From positions 186,001 to 250,000 of the forward strand of contig CAJQUW010007051.1 in the NCBI GenBank assembly GCA_907163375.1: DNA of 64,000 nt. The letters are read 5' to 3'. The notes under the pieces were generated by a model. It had not been told where the DNA came from and did not search any database. It saw nothing but the letters and a program-made list of their open reading frames with translations. The position numbers were made by a program, and so were the translations under genes. Positions 1 through 11,870 of this stretch are shown here, piece after piece. Origin of the DNA: Prostheceraeus crozeri. Lineage: Eukaryota > Platyhelminthes > Polycladida > Euryleptidae. Positions within the stretch are counted from its first letter, which is position 1. Every line of letters begins with the position of its first letter.

Positions 1-487
1 TGAGTCATTGTCACTGGCGAAATCAATGGGATCGGGTTGTCTGGTCTGATGAGGCATCAGTCCGTCTGAAGAATAGTGATGGTCGATTGAGATTATGGAT
101 AAAATCTGATTCGTGAATGTTTTACGAATGAACATTGGCCAAATGACAGATCAACTTGGTGATCCATCGACTTGGTTATTTATGGATGATAATGCTACGT
201 GTCACAGGAGTAGTAGAGTCAACTTATGTAAGTCTCAATTAGGGCTTATGACATTATCTTGGCCAGCTCGTTCTCCTGATCTGAATCCCATAGAAAATGT
301 ATGGAGTATTCTAAAACGTAACGTTCGTCGTTCACTGCTACCTAGAGATGGCGTATCACAACTTGCGTCGCTGTTAAAAAGAGAGTGGAGAAAGTTAGAT
401 CAGTCAAAAATCAACGATATCATCGAATCAATGCCTAGACGAATTGGTAATGTCATTGACAGTAAGGGTAAGGCCACAAAATATTAG
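1..487 (+). pseudogene. Tc1-type transposase, decayed C-terminal part
   Basis: It would encode the DDE cut-and-paste transposase acting on the element's own inverted repeats. Visible motifs are WSDEAS (second half of the first catalytic region, near base 48), MDDNATCHRS (second aspartate) and WPARSPDLNPIENVW (glutamate region), which is the Tc1 DD34E layout. The frame is broken: one frame stops near 117 and the rest reads in another frame from 113 to 487. The stretch between the first and second motifs is much shorter than in the copy at 52.9 kb, so there is an internal deletion. The N-terminal DNA-binding part lies outside the window. It is not functional as read. Confidence 0.8.
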
Positions 488-644
488 CTTCTTAAGAACC
501 GCTACTGTATCATAGCTTATCAGATTATATAAGGACATTTAAATATATTAAGGACATGAAATAACATGAAAAATGCTTTCTGTATCATACTTATGTTTTA
601 TTTAGTCAAATTTTTGGATGATCCACTTTTTATGAAACGGACTG
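1..644 (+). mobile_element. Tc1/mariner element, 5' end outside window
   Basis: This is the right-hand part of a Tc1-type DNA transposon. Transposase sequence runs from the window edge to 487. The stretch just before 644 resembles the terminal inverted repeats of the Tc1 copies at 2,621 and 52,732: a TATGAAACGGACTG-like end followed by the TA target dinucleotide at 645-646. It abuts a Gypsy Gag fragment on the right, so the transposon probably landed inside that retroelement. The left terminus is not in the window. Confidence 0.75.
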
Positions 645-656
645 TAGCATTTGAAT

Positions 657-1286
657 TCAAACAAGAAGTGTCTTTCCTTGATGTTTCCTCAGCCTGAGCA
701 ATGTCTTTGTATTTTTGAAGGTCAATCGTACTCTCCTGTAGAATTCTTTGTTGAGTTTCTTATTGTAGATTCCCCTTGCCAGTTGAATCGCAAGCAGAAA
801 TTCTTTGAGGTCGCCTAAAGGAACGCTAGTTGGATCCGTGGCCTTGACAGGGAATATACATTCAGCGATGAGCGTTCGAAGCGATAATATATACTCGGAT
901 ACTGATTCTGTTGAGCCTTGCATCCTCTTGGAGAATTCGACATGCGCCCTGACTTGACTGACTGATTTGTGAAATACAGATTTGGCAGCAGCTAAGTATT
1001 GATCAGTTGTAAGCGTGTCTTTCTTTGAATAGTCTCAGTGAGCAGAGAATGCTTTGAGACCGGCATTACCAAGGAGTTGCTGTAGAATGACGTTATTCGT
1101 TGCATCCGACGTCCGATCGGCAACTGGTACACCTTCATTGAGAAGAGTAATGTAATTTCGAAAACTTTCTTCCCACTGTGGCCAAGGTAATGCTGCTTCT
1201 TCTCCTGCATGAGACCAAAATTTATCCGGAGTTATCGCTGGTAGTCGCCTTGATGCTGCAGTCTTGCCCATAATCCTCGTCGCCAA
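657..1286 (-). pseudogene. Gag (capsid) fragment of a Ty3/Gypsy-type retrotransposon
   Basis: On the minus strand the first 83 codons (1286 to 1035) and a following stretch (923 to 657) read like a retrotransposon capsid. There is a W-P-Q-W-E-E-S-F-R-N-Y motif, then a helical region with S-V-S-E-Y-I-L-S-L-R. A stop at 1035 separates the two parts, with readable sequence between them, so the gene is broken. It starts just inside a candidate LTR (1293-1510), as expected for gag. The 3' end is lost at the Tc1 junction near 645. No zinc knuckle, protease or RT is present in the window. Family assignment rests on layout and Gag pattern only. Confidence 0.5.
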
Positions 1287-1292
1287 ATAATA

Positions 1293-1510
1293 TGTTGAGT
1301 ATTTATTCCCAAGGGTTAGTTTGAATTGAAAACAGCCAGTCCGAATATACGTGTCGTATTATTGAAACAGGCACAGCGCGTTTATGAAAGTGTAATGTCA
1401 TGCATGCACATTAAGTCGCACATGAACGATAGTCAAGCCGAGCCGGTCACTGACAGTTCGGGACTCGGTAACACAATAGCCGCATTGTCATAAGTAACAA
1501 TGCGACAACA
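1293..1510 (-). repeat. Candidate 5' LTR of the minus-strand Gypsy fragment
   Basis: On the plus strand this 218-bp stretch begins TGTTG and ends CAACA, a 5-bp inverted end pair typical of LTRs. A TTGGCGACGAGGATT-like stretch that could be a primer-binding site follows on the element side, then the Gag start. No second LTR copy is in the window, so the boundaries are a proposal. Confidence 0.4.
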
Positions 1511-1739
1511 CACCAAAAGGGTTGATCGCTTGAACGAATTCTGCTGTCAAAATGGACTTTAGGCGTCAAATACTCTGTTCAAACAGCACGAGAGAAGACT
1601 GCAGACATGGTAGTCACCGGACAATCGAACTCGAATTCAGATCGAATATATTCTTTGTCCCAGGAGATGGAAAAGCTCTATAAGAAGAGTGACTACCATG
1701 CCAGGACCAGATTGCGGGACCGACCACAATCCACTTGTC

Positions 1740-3290
1740 GCAGAGCTGAAGATAAAACTGAAAGATGCACCGAGAAAACAGCCATAAAGGAAATATGATT
1801 TGAACAGAATAGATGGCAATTATGTATCGGAATTGAAAAATAGATTCCAACTCCTGAATTACAAAAACGTTGATCAAATATGAACAGGCATAAACGATAC
1901 AGTAAAAGAAACTGCAGACAAATGTATACCCACGTGAAGCAGGAAAAAAATCACCGTGGCTTTCGGATAATGCTATCCAGATAGCTGAAACATGGCGAAC
2001 AGCAAAAGGTAAGGGGAATGTTGAAGAAACACGGATACTGAATCAAGCATTCCAAAGGCAGGTTAGGAAAGATAAGGAAAAACCATGCAAGAAGCCTGCC
2101 AAAGAATTTAGGCTAACAACAAACTAGGCAAGATCAAAGACCTCTTCAAGGAAATTAGAAATATTACAGGAACGTTCCATGCAAGGTAAAACTGCAAATA
2201 ACAGGACAGTGACAGAAGAAAGAGAAGTCAAACAAAGATGGAAAGAATACACGGAAAACCTCTATAAAAAAGAGACCCGACGATAGAAACAACCTTTGAA
2301 GTGACACCTTATGTTGGTGAACCAAACATCATTGAAGCGGAAGTGAAAGATACCCTCAAACATGTAGACAAACGGAAATCTCCCGGATGCGATGAAATTC
2401 CCATAGAACTCCTAAAGGCGGGCGGAGAAGAACAGTTAAGACTCCTATATCTATATGTAATGTAATATGGGTAGCGAAAAAATGGCCCGCAGATTGGAAA
2501 AAATCCTTTTTTGTGCCAATATACAAGAAAGGCTGCCGGAACGAATGTGGTAATTATCGAACAATAGCCTTAATCTCGCATGCAAGCAAAGTCATCCTGA
2601 ATATCTTACAGAAAAGACTACTGTGATGATCATAAAAAGTGGACCACCTAAATTTTGTCTCGTTTTATAAAATTTTGTCAATTACAGATACAAATTAGGC
2701 AGAGAAATAAAAGTAAAGGTTGAAGTAAAAGTTCTTTGCTGTTCAGTGGCTCATTAGAGCCAGTTGGCTCATCGTGGCACGTTCGCCGGTGGTCACTATT
2801 ATTTTGTAACCTCACCAGAAAGTTCAATCATCTGTGGAATCCGGGAAAGCATGCTTTTGATCAGGCGGATGATTACTTCTTGATCTAAACTCTCCCACTC
2901 TTGTCTTAGCAAAGCTTCGTCATCTCCAGGAAGAATCGATTGAAGTTTGACACAATTTAGGTGGTCCGGTTTTTATGATCAATCTGTAGAAAATTTCTAT
3001 TTCCACAACTGTCCGAGGAGCAAGCAGGATTTTGAAGAGGCAGAGGGACGAGAAGCCACATTGTCAACCTCAGATTAATGATAGAAAAAACAAGAGAATA
3101 CCAACAAGACTTATACGTGTGCTTCATTGATTATCAAAAAGCGTTTGACTGCGTGGACCACGACACTTATTGTACCATATTTCAGGATATGGGGATATCA
3201 ATGCACCTAATAGTTCTCATGAAAAATTTATATACCACTGTGCGACCCATGCGGTATACGGTAGATTTTGCAAATCTCATTGTTCGGGAC
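1740..3290 (+). pseudogene. LINE (non-LTR retrotransposon) ORF2 remnant
   Basis: Read across several frames this region resembles the linker and reverse transcriptase of LINE ORF2. In order there is a K-S-P-W-L-S-D motif (about 1,950), V-T-E-E-R-E-V-K-Q-R-W-K-E-Y (about 2,210-2,255), K-S-P-G-C-D-E-I-P-I-E-L-L-K-A-G (about 2,375-2,420), and F-V-P-I-Y-K-K-G with N-Y-R-T-I-A-L-I-S (about 2,510-2,575). After the inserted transposon comes F-I-D-Y-Q-K-A-F-D-C-V-D-H (about 3,123-3,160), the RT motif A. Many stops and frameshifts break it. The type resembles LINEs often annotated as craniofacial development protein 2-like. It is inactive and split by a Tc1-derived element at 2,621-2,986. Confidence 0.75.
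2621..2986 (-). mobile_element. Tc1-derived non-autonomous element inserted in the LINE
   Basis: It is 366 bp with inverted ends (left CTGTGATGATCATAAAAA, right the reverse of a similar sequence) flanked by TA at 2,619-2,620 and 2,987-2,988. Its interior, read on the minus strand, matches the 3' part of the Tc1 copy at 52,732-53,722, including an A-A-G-A-G-T-G-G-G-A-G-like stretch, so it is an internal-deletion derivative of that family. Removing it with one TA rejoins the LINE codons Q-K-R-L and E-N-F, showing a clean insertion. Confidence 0.85.
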
Positions 3291-3330
3291 CACACACACA
3301 CTCATGTGAGCAACTGCTCTGTCACATGAA

Positions 3331-4606
3331 ATTTGCCTAAAGCAAATTGAGAGTTCGACTTTCAGACGCTCACCTTCAAGACGTCCTCCTTTGAGTCTCC
3401 TCTGCAATCAAGCCTGACATTGACTCCTTATCTGACGCTACAAATCACCAACATTGACTTTACTAAGCAATTTTGGGGACGCACAGAGACTCTTTGACAT
3501 TATTGTTTCATTCGCATTTGCAGTTATCTCTTACTACAACATCCTGTTCTCTCTGTATTTTTTAGCTTCAATACACTGCTCACGTCTTCGATCTTGTCTG
3601 CGCATTGCGAATTGGTTTCGGTTACCGACATACATGAGTACGTATTGAATTGGAATTGCTTATACGAAATATAGTAAAATGCTTGCTAGAACATTCTTCT
3701 ATTGCGAATTCTACCGTTGTATTGCAATAGAGGACTTGGTCAACTTTATCCTAGCGATGACGTTTAATTGGTCACTTGATAATTGACACCAGACTAGTCA
3801 TCTGCTGACTAAGACACCCTGATGATGTGATTTTAGCTAGCATTGGAGATGAAGATTGAGTTATTCAAATGAACGCATGAGCATCACAGGTAAGTACATT
3901 GAGGTAGCTGACTCGAAATTTCAATCTTTATTGGTCCCACAAGTAGAATGTAAAAAGTTAGAACAAATTTGACGGGCCTTCGGCGCCCACCACCTTCTTA
4001 ACGATCGATGGTCAAATGCCAAATGGCAGACACGGTGTGAAGATTTACTAAGCAGTGAATGACATTAATTAGGAATTGCATTACTTGTAGAACGTGAGTT
4101 GATCAAAATGAGAGAGGACTGCTGCAAGATAATTCAGTTGAGATGAGTGGAGCTCGATTAGAGTGGAATCGGCGTTGAGCAGATTATTTGTGCAATCAGG
4201 AGGCGAGTGATCAACTTTTTTGCATTTTCTTCTAATTTTTCCGGTCTCTGGAGAGCAAGATATGCGGAGTTGGATGGTGTATTGCTTTGAGCAAATTCAG
4301 TTGAGATGAGTAGAGCTCGATTTGAGTGGAATCTGCGTTGAGCAAATTTTTTTGTGGTGTCTGGAGACTTGCACCAATGTTAGCACCAACTTTTTTGCAT
4401 TTTTTGACATAAAATATACTTTTTTGTCATGTTATGGTTGTCAAACGGCTTTTTTGATGTCAGAGGCAAATTTTTCGCATTGTTTTACATAAGTGAGCTG
4501 GTTTTCGTCTTTGAGCAAAATGTTTGAAAAAAGTTGGTGCTAACGTTGGTGCTAACTTCAGCGACTTGTCGTCAGTTGTTTGTAGACGTCAAGCATGTAA
4601 TACTTT
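3331..4606. other. Non-coding stretch with a short tandem duplication
   Basis: I see no supported gene. Two copies of a roughly 57-bp unit beginning ATTCAGTTGAGATGAGT lie near 4,131-4,190 and 4,296-4,352, about 165 bp apart, with a TTTTTTGCATTTT stretch following each. A duplicated non-coding segment is the simplest reading. Confidence 0.5.
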
Positions 4607-4924
4607 GTGATACGTTGTAATACTGTAATAAAACACCGCCTTGCCGATATTTTATCTGCTGCTAATAAACGAGTGCACAAACTGATCATGTTTGACAATG
4701 TCAATGCATCCTGCAATTGTCCTCTGGACATTGTCACCGTTCGTCGGCAGACACAGAGCTTGCAACTCTTTCTGGAAATTGCAGAAAAACCAGACCATCT
4801 CCTACATGGTTTGATACCTAACTGCATGCCGAGGACTTCCAAATTCTATTCCGAGTTAACACGCACTTCTGTGAGATACATGTCTTTCATCCCATACATG
4901 ACTCGCTACGCAAATTCTTTGTGA
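4607..4924 (+). pseudogene. Possible C-terminal fragment of a LINE reverse transcriptase
   Basis: A 105-codon open stretch ends with the pattern P-R-T-S-K-F-Y-S-E-L-T-R-T-S-V-R-Y-M-S-F-I-P-Y-M-T-R-Y-A-N-S-L. This resembles the closing segment of many LINE ORF2 proteins, where an S-F-x-P-x-x-x-R-x-W-N-S-L-P motif is common. There is no start context or neighbouring domain to confirm it. It may be the 3' end of the LINE at 1.7-3.3 kb or chance. Confidence 0.3.
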
Positions 4925-6528
4925 GATTAGTTACTTTTATGCTTACTTTTGTCTTCATCTATAATGCATAATCTCGAAAATGTGTACATATGAAAATGAT
5001 AAATATCTGTATGATTTCCATTCTGTTGTCAATAAACATTACAACTACTAATAACGTTAGTGAATGTTGCGTCTGGATTGTTCGTCTACTTAGCAATTAA
5101 ACTGACCTGAAAATCCTCTGTGTTGCCTACATTTCCATGTTAATTTTTAATATGCTCATAGAGAGCTCTGGATGCTGACTTATTAATAATAACACGTATA
5201 CTGCGTGCCGAGAGGAGAATTGTCTTACGGTCTCTCTACATTATTTACATACTGTGTATCTATATAATGTACTACATTTATACTTAGGTAATTGGAATGT
5301 TATTAAATTCGTTAATTTTAGCATTTTATATAACTCCATTGCTACATCAATTAGTCATGTAATTTAAGCGATTATCAATGAAATCACTCTTAGCGTGATT
5401 GGGCACAAAAAGTCCTTTTTCTAGGTTTGTCAGAATGGCCAGGTTTGTGGCACCATGCATATTGAATTTCATCACTAACTATTTTTACTTTTATATCTGT
5501 GAAGGGTAACCAGTTCATTGTGTTATGAGCTTCTACAGTGAGCTCTGTGTTGGAGTTTACTGAATCGATGTATCTCATACAGAGGGACGTAGAAAAGCTT
5601 AATTAATGGCCAATTGTTGCATGTGGCTCATGAAATCAGTGCAATAGCTTGGGCAAAATGTACACCCATGGGTACTCTTTTTATATGTTTATGCACGCTG
5701 TCTTGATATCTTATCTTATAATTACAACATGCAAAAGTTATCAACCCTTCTTTTTGATTTGTGCTAAGACAGAATGCATTAATTCGATGCCAATACTGCT
5801 CTAAACTTTTATTATTGCATTCAATATCCAACTATATCGGGATGCTAGGATGTTCGGTAATTGTTATACAATTAGCGAAATGATGATTAAATCATCCTTA
5901 CTAGGAATTTTAACACTATTTAGCAATTGAATTAATTGTTCCGTCATTTAAATGCTTGAAAATGTGCTGAAGTGCATTTTCAAAATGCTAGATATAATAC
6001 AATCAATTCTTTCTGCTGGTATAAGTCCGCGGCGGACGAAATGTCGAGCGGTTTTCACCCTTTTATTTTTCTTGTCTCATATAAATCAAAAACGTCGACA
6101 TAACAAAGGAGTGTTCTCATTTTTCTCTAAAAAGAAAAATAGTGGCAAAAAGTTCGATTCTTCCTGCAAAATAGTTTGAACTTCTTTGCCAAAATGCTTA
6201 AGTCTACTTTCCAAATAATCATCCATCTTCGACGATGGGTAGCAAGAATTTTTATCAAAGGAAACGACTATCGGACCATCTGAAAGTGGTTTGTCGGCTT
6301 CTTAATCAAGCACATGCATCCAGTGCGGGTTACATACTAAGCTATCAAAACTTGAAGAGGCTTTATCCAGCACTCTTCATTAGAAATTTGCGGATGTCTA
6401 AAACCTACTTTGGGCCGATATATTTAGTAGGTTCGTAACGGCGTCGGGAACTTCCAGGTCTCTATGAGGATATTAAAAAATTAACATGGAAATATAGGTT
6501 GCATCAAGGATTTTCAGATCACTTCACT
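4925..6528. other. Non-coding, nothing recognised
   Basis: AT-rich sequence with only short, unconvincing open frames on both strands. I find no protein motifs, inverted ends or RNA gene features. Confidence 0.5.
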
Positions 6529-6537
6529 GCAAGGCTG

Positions 6538-6850
6538 GGCACTACTGCAGTTTAGTGCACCCTCTTTTACCCCTACTGCAGTTTAGTGCACCCTAAAATG
6601 CATGTGAGAACAACATGATTTAATCAACAGAATGAATGCCGTTCGTTCTTCCCTATAGTTATAAATGAGTGTCTTTGTGTCTTCGTGTGTCTTCGTCTTC
6701 GTCTTCGCACATTACACCGAGCGCGCGCTTCGGTGTAATGTGCGTAGTCATCGTTTGCGGGAAAATGCGCCGTTGTTTTAGGGTGCACTAAACTGCAGTA
6801 GGCGCGTTTCCGTCTCTTTCATAGAGGGTGCACTAAACTGCAGTAGTGCC
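6538..6850. mobile_element. 313-bp MITE with 9-bp target duplication (Mutator-like)
   Basis: Both ends carry GGCACTACTGCAGTTTAGTG as an inverted repeat, extending through CACCCTCT. A second inner inverted copy of CTACTGCAGTTTAGTGCACC lies inside each end, so the motif occurs four times. The direct repeat GCAAGGCTG flanks it exactly (6,529-6,537 and 6,851-6,859). A 9-bp duplication is typical of Mutator-like elements. The middle holds a near-perfect hairpin at 6,706-6,744. It has no coding capacity. Confidence 0.85.
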
Positions 6851-6859
6851 GCAAGGCTG

Positions 6860-7849
6860 ACGAACAGTCGAGACACAATATTCAAGCCTACAATCAACAG
6901 AAAGCATGAAATTCTTTGCTACAATCCGTCCCTCTATCTTTCTGATATTTTGATTGGAAACAGACCTGTCCTCTTATCATCTGAATGGGCAGACTGTTAA
7001 ATAGAATCTTTTCAATATATATGTGATAAACATAATTTGAACAGAACGAATTACTCGACAATTCATTCCACATGAGGAGAGGAGAACCGTTGTTTGTCTT
7101 TCTAGTAAGTATTTTCAAAATTTTTAGACATTTTAGGATATAATAATGTTCTTTCAAATCATATTTTGCACCTTTTAGAAAATTAACTAGTCGTTAGCTT
7201 GTTTTTTTTAATTTTGTTACCTTGACGCACTTTGCTACGTTGAACTTGATCACTTCACATTCAGCGTCGACAATTCACTTATTTTTTAGGTAGATTAGCC
7301 ACATGTGGACAATGGTAAATAGGTGAGGGATAAAATAAAACCTCGGGAATGGAGGCGGATTACTAGAGAAAATAATAGTCAACAGTAAAAGGTGACATAA
7401 TGCGCGAATTAGCTAATTGTCGCCGGCTAACTTCGCAAGTGATAATGCTGCCATTATGACTGAACTGCAGCATGATATTATGTAGCTGACATCCACCAGC
7501 TTTTCGCAACATTCGCTCCCACGTGTTCATGATGCTATTTCTGTCAGTATTTTTGATCATATTGTGTTACTTTTCAATTTCGAATTCGCAATGGCAGCTT
7601 CTATCACCTAAAAATAAATGCAGTTGTCATTCGAAACGTCGCACAAATTTAACTTTCTTTTCTATAAAATAAATTAATGAATATTTCTTGAGGGGCATCG
7701 ACCGCACATCATTTTCATCTGGAGGACTTTTATAATGGAATGCAGGTTATAATAATGCAAGAAGTACATGTACATGCTCTAGATGCGACTTTTAATTAGA
7801 TAGTGCGTCCATAGAGCAAGTATATCACATGTATGTAGTGAAGCCACTC
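6860..7849. other. Non-coding, nothing recognised
   Basis: Short open frames on both strands show no domain pattern. I find no repeats beyond simple AT-rich tracts. Confidence 0.5.
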
Positions 7850-8728
7850 AGTATTAATGAAATCCAATGTGTATGCAGTTTCGATTTTATTAAAGGAACT
7901 CGAGTTTTGACCTGTACTAATTGTGACATATGCAAATTGTTACAGTTTTGAAGAAATTGCCACGGAATTGAGTGATCATGATAGCAGCACAGTGGAAATA
8001 ATGTGTAGTATTCTTCAAATTCTCAGTTTTATGACAACCTTGGAGAGGTAATGTTCATTAGATTAGCCTCGATGGAAGTGCCACACATTAATGCTTAGCC
8101 TTATCAACAGAAATATTTTCTTAAGTGTGATCATGTCACTTAAACTACCGTCACTGAAAGAGCAAAATATCACAATAAAGACAATGATCATAATTAACAA
8201 AGAGGATGGAAATGGGTCTACCAAATGGTCCCCAATACTATTCAGATTCAGACAAAAAATGAAACTTAATTTGGTGAATCTTAAAATTATGCAACTGTAA
8301 AAATTGCATCAATCCACATAATTAAATATGAGTATATAGATGAATTCTGATCGCATAGAGTATCATAATTCTAACCATTCATAACTCAATTTCACATACT
8401 GATGCATAGACAGCAGGATGCAGTGTTGTATAGTGAATAATTTAAGCAACAAGGAGGCTTAACTTAACCGATCCATTTAGCCTGATGGAAAAAAGACGCA
8501 TGAAGCAGATCTTCTAAGTTAACAAGTTTGAGCCAAGAAGCAGAATAAGATCTCAAATTTTGTATGAAGACCTGTATTATGATGTGGATTGGGAATTTTC
8601 TTGATAATCAGTCAAATTTCCGTTTTATTAGGATGCTCGTTGGCAAGTTTTCATTCTTTTTAATGTCTAATCAATTTCATGCAGCTTATATTGAAGTCTG
8701 AGTTTTCAAGTCGCTAGTATATAAACGC
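7850..8728 (+). repeat. Unclassified dispersed repeat, copy A, left part
   Basis: This stretch aligns by eye, with substitutions and small gaps, to 27,643-28,300 in the same orientation. Part of it aligns to 53,935-54,200 in inverted orientation. Anchor strings include ATGACAACCTTGGAGAGG and ACGGAATTGAGTGATCATGA. The homology resumes after the hAT insertion, at 10,872-10,990. No protein motif is seen, so the family is unnamed here. Confidence 0.65.
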
Positions 8729-10863
8729 CAGGGTGTGAAGTAAGGGGGGATGGGGGGGATCCGTCCCTACCAGTGATCATCTGAATCCCCACCAGTACAC
8801 AGGTTTGATTAGTCCTGGGGGGGGGGGGATCCCAGATTGTTCCTCCCAGTGATGTGTCTGTCAGAATGTATGTCTACTTTTTCTGTCTCTCAGAGTGGAT
8901 TTTAGCCGATTCCACTTGACGGCTATCTTCAATGCTGCAGCGCATGTGTGTGTGCTGCTGCTGCAATGAAGGACATCTGACTCACTAATACCCCGTCCAC
9001 TGCGTGGGCAGCAGTTAGTGCATGTGTCTTGACCGAACTCTGTTTTTTCATCATCATTCGTCGCTTCTCCACGAGTTTTTCCTGCAATTTCGTCTGTCGC
9101 ATCGATCATTGTCATCAACCAACTTCGATTTGGATCGTGCTTTAGGTAAGCTTTCAAATATTTTCCAAGGGTACTTATAACTAGGGTTGCCAACGTCGGG
9201 TATTTATACCGGACAGTCCGGTATTTTAGGATCCTGTCCGTTATAGCGCTACGGTGTCCGGTTTGTCCGCTATTTTGGGGATGACCAAGGAGCGCGGAAC
9301 AGGGGACCCCGGTTAATAGCGTTTCATTGGAATTAGGGATTGGCTCAAATTGACAGTAAGTTGGCAACGCAAGAACCTAATCTTGTTTTACTGGTAGAAT
9401 CGGTGCAGAAGCCGATTGAAGAAGTTTGGAAATGACACACTGACACACCGTCAACACAACACACACAGCTGTTTAATTCTTCTCAATGAACTGATCATGG
9501 AACTGATGGAACTCGGATGATACAAAGTTATCCCGATTGAGAAATCATATTGATCGACATCAATTTGTGGAACAAATGTGTGTTATAAGGGATTGTCTTC
9601 GTGAGCTGAAAGCACTCAGCTTGAAAGTAAGTTCCGATTCTACGGTGTTTTGACTCTACTTTCCCTAGCAATTGCATCAATGATTCAATCACACCTTTAC
9701 TTGGTCACATCTTTACACCTTTAAAGTATCTGGTTTGGTCTACGCAAGATGATTTAATTGTTTTTCTATAAAGTATTCTGATAATCTATTAAAGTATCTG
9801 GCTTGGTCTGAGATGATTTTCGTAATTTTTTTGTAAAGTATTCTAGATAATCATAATGGTCGTTATGATAACATGAATGTTCACCTAAGTGAGTAGGAAC
9901 ATCGCCAAAAAATCAGCAATATTTTACAGATGCAGATGGTCGAGGCGAACCTCATCACTGTGTCAGGAGACATCCTGCGTCTACGGAAAGTCCTGGAGAG
10001 CTACAAGGAGAATGGAGGGCCATCATCTCAGGAGCTCGCTGAACAGCTGGAGCTCAATGGGAACTTCAAAGGAGTCACCTTGAAGGGAAGTACTAATTCT
10101 AAGTTCCGAACACAATTCGTGCAGGCCGTCATCGATAACCTAGACGTGAGATTCGACGTCGAACTTTTGAAAGACTGTACGTTTTTAGATAAGAGAAGGT
10201 GGCCAACATCGGATGACCGAATCATCTATGGTGACAGAGAGGTCATGAAAGTCGCAGAGTTTTTCAAACAGAATGTGATGAACGGAGTCTCCTCATTTCG
10301 AGAGGCCAAATCCGGGCTAGACGTCTGACTTCAAAGAATTTTGCGATGTCATCAAGATTTTCCCTGTGTGTACGGCTGAATGTGAAAGAGGCTTTAGTGC
10401 GATGAATGATATGATCACAAAAGATCGGAATCGTTTGAGTGTAAATGTTTGTAATGCTGTTCTTTTTCTCAACATCAATGGGCCACCAATCACCCAAGTA
10501 AACTTTGCTAAGTACGTCGTGGATTGGCTGAAATCGCATCGTTCAGCACGTGGTCAAAACCGTGTTTCATGTTCCACCACAAAATTGCGAGCGAAACTCT
10601 CGCTTTTTTCATTGAATAAATGAGAGTTTTTGCCGCATTTACTTGTTCTATGTAGCCTACCGGTATTGTGAGAGGATTAGATGGCCTACTAATTATTAGG
10701 CCTACTAAGCTTAGTAATCAACTCCATATCAGCGCGTGAAAGACAGAGATTTGCCAGACGAATTATACCTAGCCGCTTCGAAGATAATTATGGGTCTCAT
10801 TCAGCACATAGCCTACATGAAGATTGGCATCCCCCCAGTAACTTAATCCTACTTCGCACCCTG
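8729..10863 (+). mobile_element. hAT-family DNA transposon, complete ends, inactive
   Basis: The element is 2,135 bp. The left end reads CAGGGTGTGAAGTA and the right end is the inverted CAGGGTGCGAAGTA, a typical hAT terminus. It is flanked by 8-bp direct repeats ATAAACGC (8,721-8,728) and ATAAACAC (10,864-10,871), seven of eight bases matching, as expected for hAT. The single difference is a G to A at a CpG. Inside is a broken transposase (9,930-10,623). It interrupts copy A of the dispersed repeat. Confidence 0.9.
9930..10623 (+). pseudogene. hAT transposase remnant with hATC dimerisation motif
   Basis: It would encode the hAT transposase. The frame 9,930-10,328 gives 132 residues with no start-to-stop integrity, and a second frame through 10,366-10,623 carries C-T-A-E-C-E-R-G-F-S-A-M-N, the hallmark of the hAT C-terminal dimerisation domain. 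A frameshift lies between 10,310 and 10,365. The N-terminal zinc finger and much of the catalytic core are missing from the 2.1-kb element. The type resembles transposase-derived proteins of the ZNF862 and KIAA1586 kind. It is not functional as read. Confidence 0.75.
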
Positions 10864-10871
10864 ATAAACAC

Positions 10872-10990
10872 AGCAATAATTTGCAAAAATATAATTTTTA
10901 AAAATTGATAAACAATTTTTTAGACCGCAGGAACGTTGTCTCCTCACAAAAATGAATCTTCCTGATATAAAACTTTCCACTGTATGCTGA
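10872..10990 (+). repeat. Dispersed repeat copy A, right part (after hAT)
   Basis: This is the continuation of the repeat interrupted by the hAT. AACAATTTTTTAGACCGCAG and following bases match 28,330-28,418, ending near a CCACTGTAT string. Confidence 0.55.
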
Positions 10991-11870
10991 CATTTCATTG
11001 AGTCGACACTCTACCTACTATATACTTACTCTATGAATGCATGTATGGTTTTAAACGAACTAAATCAGACCAAATGAAGACATGAGGTTGGAATTACTAT
11101 TTATTGCAATTTTTAATTTGGAATTTTGGAAAATTAAGTTAGCATTTGGTACATAAACTAAGTCTATCGAAATTAAAAATCGAAATCCATCAAAAATCAT
11201 CGATCGAAGTCATAAGCCCAAAATCAATGCAACCTAACATAAGGGGTTGCAGAATACATTTCAATATTCAGCGCAGGATGCCATTTTTATAGGTTTTGGA
11301 CAACGACCATGAGGTTTTGGCACCGTCGATAGCAGTGGCGGGCGCAGTTAATCGATTCCGCTATCAATCAATTCTGGATGACCAGGAATCGCGCGATTTT
11401 TTTCCAAAGTGACTTTTTAATGAAATTTACCTCATGAGGAACAAATAAAGCTATTTGCCTATTTAGTCTTTCAACGCTTGAGACAATTGCACTGAATAGA
11501 AGTTCGACACCTACAAAGGCACACCTGTAAGGGTGTGCTCGTGACTGAGATTGTATATGACTAGACTAAGACTACATAGAGTTACCACGTGACGCGATTT
11601 TTCATTACCACACCATATATTAGATCTCTATGGGAATCCTGTGGGAATGCGTTATTTTATACAATGGCATCAAACATATTCGTATAGTACACGATTATAT
11701 GAATCACACAATGCCACGCAGTAATGTGCATAGCAAGTCCCTGTGATGTTATAATATGATTGTAATATAATTCTCTGTATTGAAAACAAATAAATTTATT
11801 GATAACGCCAGATTTACATTTAGTATGTACACTATAAACCACCCCGGTAATAATTGCGCTCTCATTTAGC
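10991..11870. other. Non-coding, nothing recognised
   Basis: AT-rich DNA with short open frames only. The 5' LTR and gag expected for the Gypsy element starting at 11,871 are not visible here. Confidence 0.5.

Noticed and set aside
8861-9367. 168-codon minus-strand open frame
   Set aside because: It lies inside the hAT element opposite to the transposase, has no domain pattern and crosses a GC-richer repeated stretch. Likely a chance frame.
9183-9375. Possible nested hAT-type MITE with GTTGCCAAC / GTTGGCAAC ends
   Set aside because: The inverted match is only about 9 bp and I find no target duplication.
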